Source: Thermogemmatispora aurantia (GTDB lineage: Bacteria; Chloroflexota; Ktedonobacteria; Ktedonobacterales; Ktedonobacteraceae). From it: a stretch of DNA of 64,000 nucleotides. The notes beneath the pieces were generated by a model. It was not told where the DNA came from. It made no database searches and saw only the letters and a list, made by a program, of their open reading frames with translations. The stretch covers positions 186,001 through 250,000 of the forward strand of contig NZ_BKZV01000002.1 in assembly GCF_008974285.1 (NCBI RefSeq), in the 5' to 3' direction. The translations under genes were made by a program, and so were the position numbers. Shown piece by piece: positions 8,995 to 17,673 of this stretch; the first letter of the stretch is position 1; the number at the start of each line of letters is the position of its first letter.

Positions 8995-9714
8995 ATGAGA
9001 AGAGATCGGCTGGCTTTGACGGTGATCAGCCTCTTTGTGCTGCTGTTGTTGCTGCCCGCCTGCGCAAGCGGAGGGAGCGGCAGCGGTCGCTCTCAGCCAG
9101 GACGCGATGCGGTCCACGCCCCCCTCGGCAGCGGGGCCTTAACCAACCTGGAGCGGCTGGCAACGCCTACTCCTACGGTGCTGATCCCCAGCCAGCATAC
9201 CACTCCCACGCCTTCCCCCCAGGCCAAGGCGACGAGCGGCGCTCAGGCAACCCCTACGGCGAATGCCGCCGCCCCTTATGGCCCTCCTCCCCCGATGACA
9301 GCCCTGGAGCAATACCTGGCCCAGAAGCTCTTTGAGCAGATCAACAGCGATCGAGCAGCTCAGGGCCTCTATCCCTATGTCTGGAACGCTACCTTAGCCG
9401 CCGGTGCTCGCTTGCATAGCTGGAATATGTACCATTGCGGCTTTAGCCATACCTGCCCCGATGGCCTGCCCCAGTGCACGCGCATCGCCAATGAGGGCTT
9501 CAGCTTCAGCGATTGCGGTGAGAATATTGGTCTGGCTGGCCCCTCCAATCCCGCCTGGACCAATGTCTATCAGGTCCAGGAAAGCATGGCCAATGAGCCG
9601 GCAACAGGCTGGCACCATATCCATCTCTTCAGTACAACGCTGCACCGCGTGGGCATCGGGGTCTATGTCGATCCTTCAGGTTGGGTCTGGTTCACGGAGG
9701 ATTTTATCAGCTAG
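8995..9714 (+). CDS. CAP/SCP-domain lipoprotein
   Basis: 239 residues. The N-terminus is a lipoprotein signal peptide with lipobox LLPAC, giving a lipid-anchored mature protein starting at Cys23. A low-complexity Thr/Pro/Ala linker (to about residue 95) spans the surface. The rest is a CAP (cysteine-rich secretory/PR-1) domain: LFEQINSDRAAQGLYPYVWN, then HSWNMYHCGFSHTC, NEGFSFSDCGENIG and the C-terminal GIGVYVDPSGWVWFTEDF. Paired cysteines suggest disulfides. Bacterial members of this family are extracellular with poorly known roles. Convergent with the YceI gene. Confidence 0.85.
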   Translation: MRRDRLALTVISLFVLLLLLPACASGGSGSGRSQPGRDAVHAPLGSGALTNLERLATPTPTVLIPSQHTTPTPSPQAKATSGAQATPTANAAAPYGPPPPMTALEQYLAQKLFEQINSDRAAQGLYPYVWNATLAAGARLHSWNMYHCGFSHTCPDGLPQCTRIANEGFSFSDCGENIGLAGPSNPAWTNVYQVQESMANEPATGWHHIHLFSTTLHRVGIGVYVDPSGWVWFTEDFIS

Positions 9715-9916
9715 GCCTGCCCGGGCTAGCTCTGCAGAGCTGGCAGCCAGCGTTGCGTAGGACTGAGCGAACCGCCCCGGAGCCGCGGTCTCTCTCCTTC
9801 TCACTTCTGCCTCCAATGACTGAGGAGAAGCAGGCTGAGGAGCGGCCTCTTGCTGGTCGCTGGCTATTGCGCCCTTGAGGGCACGCTTTGCTGCCCGCTC
9901 TTTGAGGCGCGCGCTT

Positions 9917-10489
9917 CTATTCCTGCGTGCCAGCAGCCTGAGTCTGGCTCTCCTGACTGGCCGCGCTCTCTTCTTCGATCAGTTGGGCCTCTATATGGAC
10001 GTCGATGCGTTCGCTGACCAACCAGCCACCAGCTTCGAGGGCCACATTCCAGTTCAGTCCCCAGTCTTTGCGGTTGAGCGAGGTGGTGGCAGTGAAGCCC
10101 AGGCGCCTTTTGCCTTGCCAGTCACGCGAGCGGCCTTCCAGGGAGACGTCGAGGACCACAGGCCGGGTGACTCCGCGAATAGTGAGGTCTCCGTAGAGCT
10201 TGCCCGTGGTGTCACTGAGCGGTTCAGCGCGCGTGCTGCTAAAGGTGATGGTGGGGTAATGCTCAATATCGAGGAAATCGGCAGATTTGAGATGGGCGTC
10301 GCGTTGCGGCTGGCCACTATCAAGACTGGCAGCATCAATTTCGACGGCGACCCGCGTTGCTTCAGGATGGGCCTCGTCGAACTCGATGGTTCCCGACCAC
10401 TGCTTGAAGCGCCCCCGCACGGTGGTGATCATCATGTGCTTGGCGCTGAATTCGATGCTGCTGTGCGCCGGGTCGAAGCGCCAGGACAT
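9917..10489 (-). CDS. YceI-family lipocalin-like protein
   Basis: 190 residues, beginning MSWRFDPAHSSIEFSAKHM, the classical YceI opening. SADFLDIEHYPTITFSSTR and GDLTIRGVTRPVVLDV are further family blocks. YceI proteins are beta-barrels that bind isoprenoid or fatty-acyl molecules. There is no signal peptide here, so this copy is probably cytoplasmic. The C-terminal tail is Gln/Glu-rich. GGGGAGG provides a good ribosome-binding site. The upstream region holds a near-palindrome at 10537-10559 that is a candidate operator. Confidence 0.88.
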   Translation of the reverse strand: MSWRFDPAHSSIEFSAKHMMITTVRGRFKQWSGTIEFDEAHPEATRVAVEIDAASLDSGQPQRDAHLKSADFLDIEHYPTITFSSTRAEPLSDTTGKLYGDLTIRGVTRPVVLDVSLEGRSRDWQGKRRLGFTATTSLNRKDWGLNWNVALEAGGWLVSERIDVHIEAQLIEEESAASQESQTQAAGTQE

Positions 10490-10536
10490 GGTTGGCCTCC
10501 CCTTCTGAAAGAAGAATAGCTAGCAGCTGAACAATA

Positions 10537-10559
10537 GTTACTAATATTAATATAGTAAC
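10537..10559 (-). promoter_or_regulatory. Operator-like AT-rich palindrome upstream of the YceI gene
   Basis: GTTACTA and TAGTAAC arms flank an AT-only centre of nine bases, about 50 bp upstream of the YceI start. This shape is typical of binding sites for dimeric winged-helix repressors of the MarR/HxlR type. No regulator gene is adjacent, so the assignment is inference. Confidence 0.4.
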
Positions 10560-10759
10560 GAAAGAAAGTATAGAACGGAGGGCGGTATTTGTCAAGGCAA
10601 GCTGCCGTGACGGGTGGATGGTAAGAGCTGGCAAGAGAAAAGAAGCCGCAGGCCAGGGCTTGCGGGGCAGCTGTTGGCAAGCTATCATTGGGGAGCAGGA
10701 CAGATAGAGCAGGCTGAGTCTTCAGCCGGCGAGCATGAGAAGGAAAGGGCTGGACGCCG

Positions 10760-13081
10760 ATGGTTCCCCGCGATGATTTTACGCCGCATGGTTATCTAGA
10801 CAACCCCTTCCATAGCTGGAAGCTGAATCCAAGCGGTGTGCTTCGCAGTCGTCCGCCGCTTGGCATGGGCTGGCATGTGCCTAACCTGGGCAGCTATGTG
10901 CGCAACCAGTTTCAATACAGTGCCCATCTGAATATCGGGCTACGCCTCGACGATGATCTCCTGCTGATTACGCCGGAAGATTTCCAGCGCCGGGGCTGCG
11001 CTCTCAACAGTCCTCTCCATACCAAGAATCGTTTCGCTTACAATTGTATTGTCCCCTCACACAATTTGCTGGTGCGCGCCGTGTACTTTCTGGTTGAGGA
11101 GCACGTGCTGGGCTGCCTGCTCTCGCTGACGTCTACGCGCGAATCCGGGCTGCGCGTGACCTGCTACATTCAGCACGAGCACACCCACAATCCCTTCACG
11201 AGCCGCCTGTGGGAGCATGGTCTCTATGGACGTGCTCTACCCACGGGCAACCTGGCCATGCTCGGCATCGCCAGCGAGGGCGACGTCTTCATTCACGGCT
11301 GGGTAGCTGTCGATGATGGTCCCGCACCGCAGCCAGGGGAGGTGATCTATACCGTCTCGCAGGCCGAGCTGGCTGCCCGACTACGCGGGGCCGCCGTGGC
11401 CTCACCAACGGTGACGCAGGCGGACCCCGAGACCGGCTGGCAGGTGCGTACGCTGACGCTGCCTTGCACCGTGGAGCTGCTGGCGGATGGCGAGGAGCGC
11501 CGCCTGCTGCTCTTGCTGGCGCGCGGGGTCTCGCTTGACCAGAGCTATCGCCGCTGGCGCGAGGCCCAGCCAGGCTTTCAGGCGGCCTTGCACCAGCGTG
11601 AGCAAGAGGATGAGGTCTTCTGGGAACGAGCGCCCCAGCTGTCGGGCGACTGGCCAGCGACCTGGCGCCGCGGCTTCGTCTATGATCAGGAAACCTTGCG
11701 CATGGTGATTCGCCCTCCTTGCGGTCTGCTTAAGGGAGCCTGGGACGGCATGCAGATCCAGGCTCCGCGCCTGGTGCTGGCGGAGGCAGCCCTGGATGCG
11801 CTGTTCCTTAGCTATGCGGCGCCCGAGTTGGCTGAGGAGGTGCTTTTGACCCATTTTACGGAAGCGCCTCACGCCAATCTCCCCTGTATGCGCGAGGATG
11901 GCAGCTACAATATGGTAGCCGACGATGGGCAGATCTGCGGCACTGCCCCGGAGTGGGGTTATCCCCTCTATTGCTGCGATCTGCTCTTCCGGCGCAGCGG
12001 TAACCGCGCCTGGCTCCGGCGCCTCTATCCAGCTGCCGCCGCCTATCTGCGCTGGTGGCTGGAGCACCGCCGCGATGGCGAGGGCTGGCTGGTCTATGCC
12101 TGCTCATGGGAGAGCGGCCAGGATGTATCAAGCCGCTTTGGGCCGCAGCAAACCGGAGGGACACTCATCCAGCATGTGCGCCCGGTGGATCTGCAGGCCA
12201 GCATGGCTCAGGGAGCGGCTATTGTGGCACGCTGGGCGACCATTCTGGCCCAAGAGGAGGGGGTGGTGGGAGAGCCGGGCCGAACCTCCGCTGACCTGGT
12301 TCCCAGCCGCGAGGACTGGCTGGCTGAGGCCACCTGGTGGCAAGGTATTGCCGACGAATTCACGGTCAGGACGCGGCGCATGTGGCAGCGTGGTTGGTTT
12401 CGAGACTACGATTCTCAGCGCCAGCAATGGTCGAGCGAACGGGATGCCATGCACCTGGCCCCTCTCTTTTGTGGAGTGGCCGGCTGGGGCCAGAGCGAAC
12501 AGCTTCAGGAAGCGCTGCGCCACCCTCCCTCCCATAGCGGAGGCTGGGCTCCGCTCTGCTGGCCTCCAGTGGCCTTGACCGTCATCGGAGCCGCCGACGC
12601 TGCCGGTCAGCCAGAGGTGGCCGCTGAACTCGCCGCTCAGTTCATCAGCGATGGCTACCGCCATCTCGACCGGCGCTCCTTCACCGCCGAAGAAGGTTTA
12701 CCCGGCGTGACCCGCGAATATCGCCAGGCGCGCTGGCACGGTGCCGTACCGGAATACGTCACCGCTGGTATTGAAGGCTACGGCTGGGGTGCCTTGGGTC
12801 TTCATCTCTTACTACGCTACCTGCTCGGCCTGCGCGAAGAAGAAGCTGGCAAGCTCACGGTGAAACCCATGCTCTCCCGCGCCCTGCGGCGACCCGGCAG
12901 TCGCTACCACGCAGGTCCGATCCAGTGGGGCACCTTCGCGCTGCAGGCCACCTGCACGGTAGAGGCTGGCGACCAGTACCATTTTCACTTGACAGCAAGC
13001 GAGCGGAACGGTCCCACCGCGCACTGGGAGTGGGAAGGACGCTGGGGAGAGGGACGCCTCATCCAGCTTAGCTCTTCCTGA
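10760..13081 (+). CDS. Glycosidase-like protein with (alpha/alpha)6 barrel (GH63/GH37-like)
   Basis: 773 residues, no signal peptide. The N-terminal ~300 residues are beta-rich. From about residue 310 the sequence has the pattern of an (alpha/alpha)6 toroid: CGLLKGAWDGMQIQAP, GTAPEWGYPLYCCDLLFRRS, and the WESGQDVSSRF box that corresponds to the W(D/E)SGxD box of trehalase and glucosidase-I families. These enzymes are inverting alpha-glycosidases, usually on short oligosaccharides. Some neighbours in sequence space are annotated as MGH1-like or amylo-alpha-1,6-glucosidase-like. Substrate is not deducible. AAAGGG precedes the ATG at 10760. Convergent with ftsH. Confidence 0.65.
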   Translation: MVPRDDFTPHGYLDNPFHSWKLNPSGVLRSRPPLGMGWHVPNLGSYVRNQFQYSAHLNIGLRLDDDLLLITPEDFQRRGCALNSPLHTKNRFAYNCIVPSHNLLVRAVYFLVEEHVLGCLLSLTSTRESGLRVTCYIQHEHTHNPFTSRLWEHGLYGRALPTGNLAMLGIASEGDVFIHGWVAVDDGPAPQPGEVIYTVSQAELAARLRGAAVASPTVTQADPETGWQVRTLTLPCTVELLADGEERRLLLLLARGVSLDQSYRRWREAQPGFQAALHQREQEDEVFWERAPQLSGDWPATWRRGFVYDQETLRMVIRPPCGLLKGAWDGMQIQAPRLVLAEAALDALFLSYAAPELAEEVLLTHFTEAPHANLPCMREDGSYNMVADDGQICGTAPEWGYPLYCCDLLFRRSGNRAWLRRLYPAAAAYLRWWLEHRRDGEGWLVYACSWESGQDVSSRFGPQQTGGTLIQHVRPVDLQASMAQGAAIVARWATILAQEEGVVGEPGRTSADLVPSREDWLAEATWWQGIADEFTVRTRRMWQRGWFRDYDSQRQQWSSERDAMHLAPLFCGVAGWGQSEQLQEALRHPPSHSGGWAPLCWPPVALTVIGAADAAGQPEVAAELAAQFISDGYRHLDRRSFTAEEGLPGVTREYRQARWHGAVPEYVTAGIEGYGWGALGLHLLLRYLLGLREEEAGKLTVKPMLSRALRRPGSRYHAGPIQWGTFALQATCTVEAGDQYHFHLTASERNGPTAHWEWEGRWGEGRLIQLSSS

Positions 13082-13218
13082 CTCCCTTGCCTTGCCTTGT
13101 CACTTGTCGAGACCCTGTGCGAGCTGCCGAATGGCACAGCCTTTCCCTTGCCTCGCCTCCGACCAGCCAGCCAGCCAGCCCTGGGCTTGTCAGCACGAGA
13201 GAGAAAGGGGTCCTGCAA

Positions 13219-15567
13219 CTAGGCTTCTGCCTCCTGCAGGAGGGCCTCAAACTCAGCGCGATTGAGATGTTCTCGCTCCAGCAGCGCCGCAGCCAGCCGA
13301 TGCAGCTGATCACAATGCGTGCTCAAGATCGAGCGAGCCAGCTCGCGGCCCTCGCTCAGAATCCGCTGCACCTCGGCATCGATGAGAGCCGCCAGCGAGG
13401 TACTGATCACGCCGAAGTTGCGACTCAGGCCGGTTGCAGAGGCTTGCATGCGCTCCAGGGTCGCCGTTGCCGCCTGGGTCGGCAATAAGCGAGCGCTTGC
13501 CGAAGTCGGTCCCAGGGACGACGCCCCCAGCGCCAGCGCCGCCCCTGTTGCCCGCGAGGAGGCCGCAGACAGGGCGGGGCTGGCCTCCTCGGCGCCGTAA
13601 TCGGCGAAAATCACCCCAACCTGTTCACTCATGCCCCAACGAGTCACCATGCGGCGCGCCAGATTCGTCACCACCTGCAGATCGTTCTCGGCCCCCGTTG
13701 TCACCCGTTCGGGGCCAAAGATCAGCTCCTCAGCAACCCGTCCACCCAGGCCAACGGCAATGCGCGCCATCAGCCGTTCACGGCTATAGTTATAGCGATC
13801 CTCCTCGGAGACAAACTGAGTCACGCCAAGACTCTGGCCTCGCGGCAGAATCGTCACGCAATTCACGCGGTCCGCCTCCGGCAAGTGGTAGGCTACCAGG
13901 GCATGGCCCCCTTCGTGGTAGGCGATTACGCGCCGTTCCTGCTCGCTCATCACCAGCGGGCGCAGAACCCCGAGCTGTACCCGCGCCAGCGCTTCTTCAA
14001 AGCAGGCCTGTGTCACCGTCTCCAGGTCGCGACGCGCCGCGATCAGCGCCGCCTCGTTGACCAGGTTAGCCAGATCAGCCCCACTCATGCCCGTCGTCAG
14101 GCGCGCCAGGCGCTCCAGATCGACATCTTCATGCAGCGGCGTCTGGCGGGTGTGGACCGCCAGAATGGCCTGCCGGCCCGCCCGATCGGGCAGGGAAACC
14201 GTAATTGTACGGTCGAAGCGACCCGGACGCAGCAAGGCCCGATCCAGGATATCGACGCGATTGGTAGCCGCCAGTACAATTACCGCTTCGCGCTCGTTAA
14301 AACCGTCCAGCTCGACCAGTAGCTGATTGAGGGTCTGATCACGCTCCTCATTGCTGAAGACACGTGCCCCACGCTTGCGACCGACAGCATCGATCTCATC
14401 GATGAAGATGACACAAGGAGCCGACTTGCGGGCCTCGGCAAAGAGATCGCGCACGCGACTGGCGCCGACACCGACAAACATCTCCACAAATTCCGAGGCG
14501 CTGATGCTGAAGAAAGGAACACCGGCCTCGCCAGCGACCGCTTTCGCCAGCAGCGTTTTGCCCGTCCCTGGTGGTCCAACCAGGAGGGCGCCCCGCGGGA
14601 TACGCGCCCCCAGACGCTTGAAACGCTCCGGTGAGCGCAGGAACTCGACAATCTCTTCCAGCTCGGCACGCACCTCATCGATGCCAGCCACATCGGCAAA
14701 GGTCACCGGCGGAGCCGTTTTCACTCGCGCCTGTCCCATGCGCCCCGCCAGACCATTGCTCCCTCCACCGCTGACCTCAGCCAGCGAGCCGCCATTGTTA
14801 CCCCGGGCTGACCCCCCCGCCTTGCGTTCCGTCGCACCCGACTGCTTCTCAAAGCGACGAGCCCGGCTCCGACTCATGCGCGCGATGCGCTCATCCAGGG
14901 CACGCAGCGGGCGTGGATTGCGCAGCGAGAAGGCCATCAGAGTGACAATTAGGCCAATCACCACGACGGGAAGCAGGCGCCAGAGCAACTGCAGCCACAA
15001 AGGATTAGAGGTCGGGGGCAATATCGTCACAAACACATGCTTTTCACTCAAAAGAGGCATTAGCTGTGGATCTCCCTCAGCAGGCAGGCGCGTATAGATC
15101 TGCCGGGCAGGATCGAAGGTCTGCCCCTGCGGCTGTGCGCTGGCCCAGCCCGAATAATTAGCATTAGCGCTAATCGAGCGGCTCCAGGTCCTAATCTCAG
15201 TGGTCAGCGCCTGCGCGGAAGGTGGCTGCCCGGCAGGCGTCGAAGAAGAGGTCAGCAGACCATACATCGAGCGATCCTGTAACACCACCGCCAGGACCTT
15301 GCCCGCCTTCACCTGATCCACAAAAGCGCTATAGCTCAGCGCTGTCACGCCGCTCGGTGCCGTGCCAGTGAGCGGCGGCTGGAGCTGGCTGAATATACCA
15401 AAGAGCAGCAGGACTAAAGCCAGCAAAAGGGCGCCCGTCAACAGCCCGCTGCGCCGCGCCTGTATCCATGACAGCCATTTCAGCCGATTGCTTCTCCTAC
15501 TCCTCACACCATTGCGCCGCCATGCCCGTTGCCACCAGCGGGCATGGCGACCACCCTTTTCTTCCAT
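13219..15567 (-). CDS. ftsH: ATP-dependent zinc metalloprotease FtsH
   Basis: 782 residues. A basic cytoplasmic stretch of ~40 residues precedes TM1 (~40-60); the periplasmic-side domain follows and TM2 lies at ~190-213. The AAA+ domain has Walker A GPPGTGKT (331-338), Walker [10 protein letters not shown] (385-393) and the SRH ending RPGRFDR. The protease domain has HEGGH (551-555; HEAGH in most FtsH) and the third zinc ligand in TTGAENDL. FtsH degrades misfolded membrane and short-lived regulatory proteins. Longer than E. coli FtsH (644), mostly from the N-terminal region and a Gly/Ser-rich linker at 240-280, which could mark a paralogue. AGGTGAAGGA precedes the ATG. Confidence 0.93.
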   Translation of the reverse strand: MEEKGGRHARWWQRAWRRNGVRSRRSNRLKWLSWIQARRSGLLTGALLLALVLLLFGIFSQLQPPLTGTAPSGVTALSYSAFVDQVKAGKVLAVVLQDRSMYGLLTSSSTPAGQPPSAQALTTEIRTWSRSISANANYSGWASAQPQGQTFDPARQIYTRLPAEGDPQLMPLLSEKHVFVTILPPTSNPLWLQLLWRLLPVVVIGLIVTLMAFSLRNPRPLRALDERIARMSRSRARRFEKQSGATERKAGGSARGNNGGSLAEVSGGGSNGLAGRMGQARVKTAPPVTFADVAGIDEVRAELEEIVEFLRSPERFKRLGARIPRGALLVGPPGTGKTLLAKAVAGEAGVPFFSISASEFVEMFVGVGASRVRDLFAEARKSAPCVIFIDEIDAVGRKRGARVFSNEERDQTLNQLLVELDGFNEREAVIVLAATNRVDILDRALLRPGRFDRTITVSLPDRAGRQAILAVHTRQTPLHEDVDLERLARLTTGMSGADLANLVNEAALIAARRDLETVTQACFEEALARVQLGVLRPLVMSEQERRVIAYHEGGHALVAYHLPEADRVNCVTILPRGQSLGVTQFVSEEDRYNYSRERLMARIAVGLGGRVAEELIFGPERVTTGAENDLQVVTNLARRMVTRWGMSEQVGVIFADYGAEEASPALSAASSRATGAALALGASSLGPTSASARLLPTQAATATLERMQASATGLSRNFGVISTSLAALIDAEVQRILSEGRELARSILSTHCDQLHRLAAALLEREHLNRAEFEALLQEAEA

Positions 15568-16337
15568 TCCTTCACCTCACCTGAGAAAGGCCCGCAAGCA
15601 ATCACAAGAGGATCTTTTGCCGAAGATGCTCGCAGCCTTCCGTGTCCTTCATAGTTCATTGCATGTCTGTCAATGTTTCAATCGCTATGCTATGCCTTTT
15701 CTTTCCTGCCATGAGTATAACGCAGGGAAGAGGCCAAACCGTCCAGGAGATGAAGACCGTATGAGTGCACTCGCCCTATGTCGGACACGTGAAGATTGTA
15801 CTGCTTCTCCCCGCCTTCCTCAGAGAGGTGGTGGATCTTTAGTACTTTCTTCTTAGTGAATATTATAGCAAATCGTTTCTCACCTTGCTATTACGTACCA
15901 GGAGATCTCTTCGCAGCGCCATTCCCCCTGGAAGCCGCCAATGTCTGAGCCAAGAAGATGAGCAACCTTCATCAAGGAACGTCCCCACTCTCCCCGCCAG
16001 AATGTGGTAGCCAGGCCAGTTGAATAAACGAGCAGACAAGATTCTTTTCTGGCCCAGGCTGCTCCTTCCCCGCGGTCCGTCCAGCGAGGAGCATAGTCCC
16101 ACTCACTCCAGGCCGCCCTCCTGTGCTTTGGTGCTCCCTGGCACGGCGCCTCCTTGCATAGGATAGAATCAGAAGCGCCGTTCCCTTGTGCGAGCCGGAT
16201 TGATCTGTCTGTCCGGTCGGTCGGGTCAGCCACAGCGGCCACAGCGACCAGGAGCGCAGACGCACAAGAGAACTGGCATCCTGCCTGGCGATGACAGGCA
16301 TTCGATCGACCAGCAAAGAGAAGGAGATATCTGGACC
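15568..16337. other. 770-bp divergent intergenic region between ftsH and the oxidoreductase gene
   Basis: Both flanking genes read away from it. A TATAAT box at 15862-15867 on the minus strand, with a poor -35, is a candidate ftsH promoter about 300 bases from the start codon. A TTGACA near 15680 (minus strand) lacks a well-spaced -10. Small reading frames here have no good start context or family resemblance. No RNA gene was recognised. Confidence 0.4.
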
Positions 16338-17318
16338 ATGAAAGCGATCCGCATCTACGAAACTGGCGGACCGGAGGTCATGCGCCTGGAAGAGATTGAG
16401 ACGCCGCAGCCGCGGCAGGGTGAAGTGTTGATCAAGGTGGCGGCTGCCGGGGTGAATTATGCCGACCTAGCCCAGCGCCAGGGCACCTATCTGACGCGCA
16501 CGCGTACGCCGACGACGCTCGGCTTCGAGGTTGCCGGAACGATTGTAGCGCTGGGTGAGGGTGTCAACAACCTCACCCCGGGTACGCGCGTGGCCGCCTT
16601 TGCCACTGGCGGCTATGCTGAATACGCCACTGCCAGGGCCGAGACGGCCTTCCCTATCCCGGAAACCCTCGACTTCGTGCGGGCCGCCGCTCTGCCAGTC
16701 CAGGGAGTGACTGCCTATCAGCTCCTGCACGATTCAGCTCGTCTGCAAGCGGGTGAAAGTGTGCTGGTGCATGCCGCCGCCGGAGGCGTGGGCAGCTTCG
16801 CAGTGCAGCTTGCCCGCCTGCTGGGAGCCGGCCAGGTCATCGGCACGGCAAGCAGCGAGGCTAAACTGGAGTATATCCGGCGACTGGGAGCCGATTGGGC
16901 CATCAACTACAGCCAGGAGGACTGGACGGAGCAGGTCAAGCAGGCCACCAGCGGGCGAGGGACCGATGTGCTGCTTGAGATGGTCGGCGGCACCATTGCC
17001 GAGCAGAGCCTGCGCTGTCTGGCTCCCTTTGGCCGGATGGTCGTCTATGGAGCCGCCAGTGGACAGATCGTTCAGTTCAGCGGCATCCAGCTGATGTATA
17101 AAAACCAGGCCATCATCGGCTACTGGCTCAGCGCCTGGCTCAGTCGCCCGCAGCAGGTTGCTTTCGCTATGCAGGAGCTGACTCGTTATCTGGCCGCCGG
17201 CCAGTTGACCATCTTTGTCGGGCAGACATTCCCTCTCGTAGAGGCGGCTAACGCTCATCGGGCCATTGCGGAGCGCCGTACCACTGGGAAAGTTGTCCTG
17301 ACAGTAGAACCTCTGTAA
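16338..17318 (+). CDS. Zinc-independent quinone oxidoreductase (MDR family)
   Basis: 326 residues from the ATG at 16338, chosen because GAGAAGGAGA lies just upstream and MKAIRIYETGGPEVMRLEE is the standard family opening. The medium-chain dehydrogenase fold is shown by AAAGVNYADLAQRQGTY, by VHAAAGGVGSFAVQLA (NADPH-binding Rossmann motif) and by DVLLEMVGG. It lacks the zinc ligands of alcohol dehydrogenases, as expected for the NADPH:quinone reductase branch. The likely reaction is NADPH-dependent reduction of quinones or enones in the cytoplasm. A small 6-bp hairpin follows the stop codon. Monocistronic. Confidence 0.9.
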   Translation: MKAIRIYETGGPEVMRLEEIETPQPRQGEVLIKVAAAGVNYADLAQRQGTYLTRTRTPTTLGFEVAGTIVALGEGVNNLTPGTRVAAFATGGYAEYATARAETAFPIPETLDFVRAAALPVQGVTAYQLLHDSARLQAGESVLVHAAAGGVGSFAVQLARLLGAGQVIGTASSEAKLEYIRRLGADWAINYSQEDWTEQVKQATSGRGTDVLLEMVGGTIAEQSLRCLAPFGRMVVYGAASGQIVQFSGIQLMYKNQAIIGYWLSAWLSRPQQVAFAMQELTRYLAAGQLTIFVGQTFPLVEAANAHRAIAERRTTGKVVLTVEPL

Positions 17319-17673
17319 CCCTTCAGCGAATCCTCCCTACGGAGGAACACTTTCTACTTGAAGAGCTGCGGCCCTGGCTTTGGAGATCTTCTTTCCCGTT
17401 TGCCACCAGGGCCGCTCGGGCCAGTCTTTGCAACACTGGAGCCTGCCAGCCGTTTCTACTAATGGTAGCCTGAGCAGCTCGCGCTGAGCGCTGGCTCTCG
17501 CCCAGCAAGCAACCCGGCTCCCGGCTGCCGCCACGCCAGTAGGACTCGGCCAGACTAGATTAACCGGCAAGGAGACAGGCCCGCTCCCTCTCCAGGCGAC
17601 GGTGGCAGCTGGAGGCCCTAACCAGGCTTGCCATCCACTTCATCACTCGGAAGCAGGAACAGAGGTCTAGAGG
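17319..17673. other. 355-bp intergenic region
   Basis: A weak hairpin (TCCTCC/GGAGGA, 17329-17344) follows the oxidoreductase stop. No convincing promoter or gene is visible in the remainder. Confidence 0.35.
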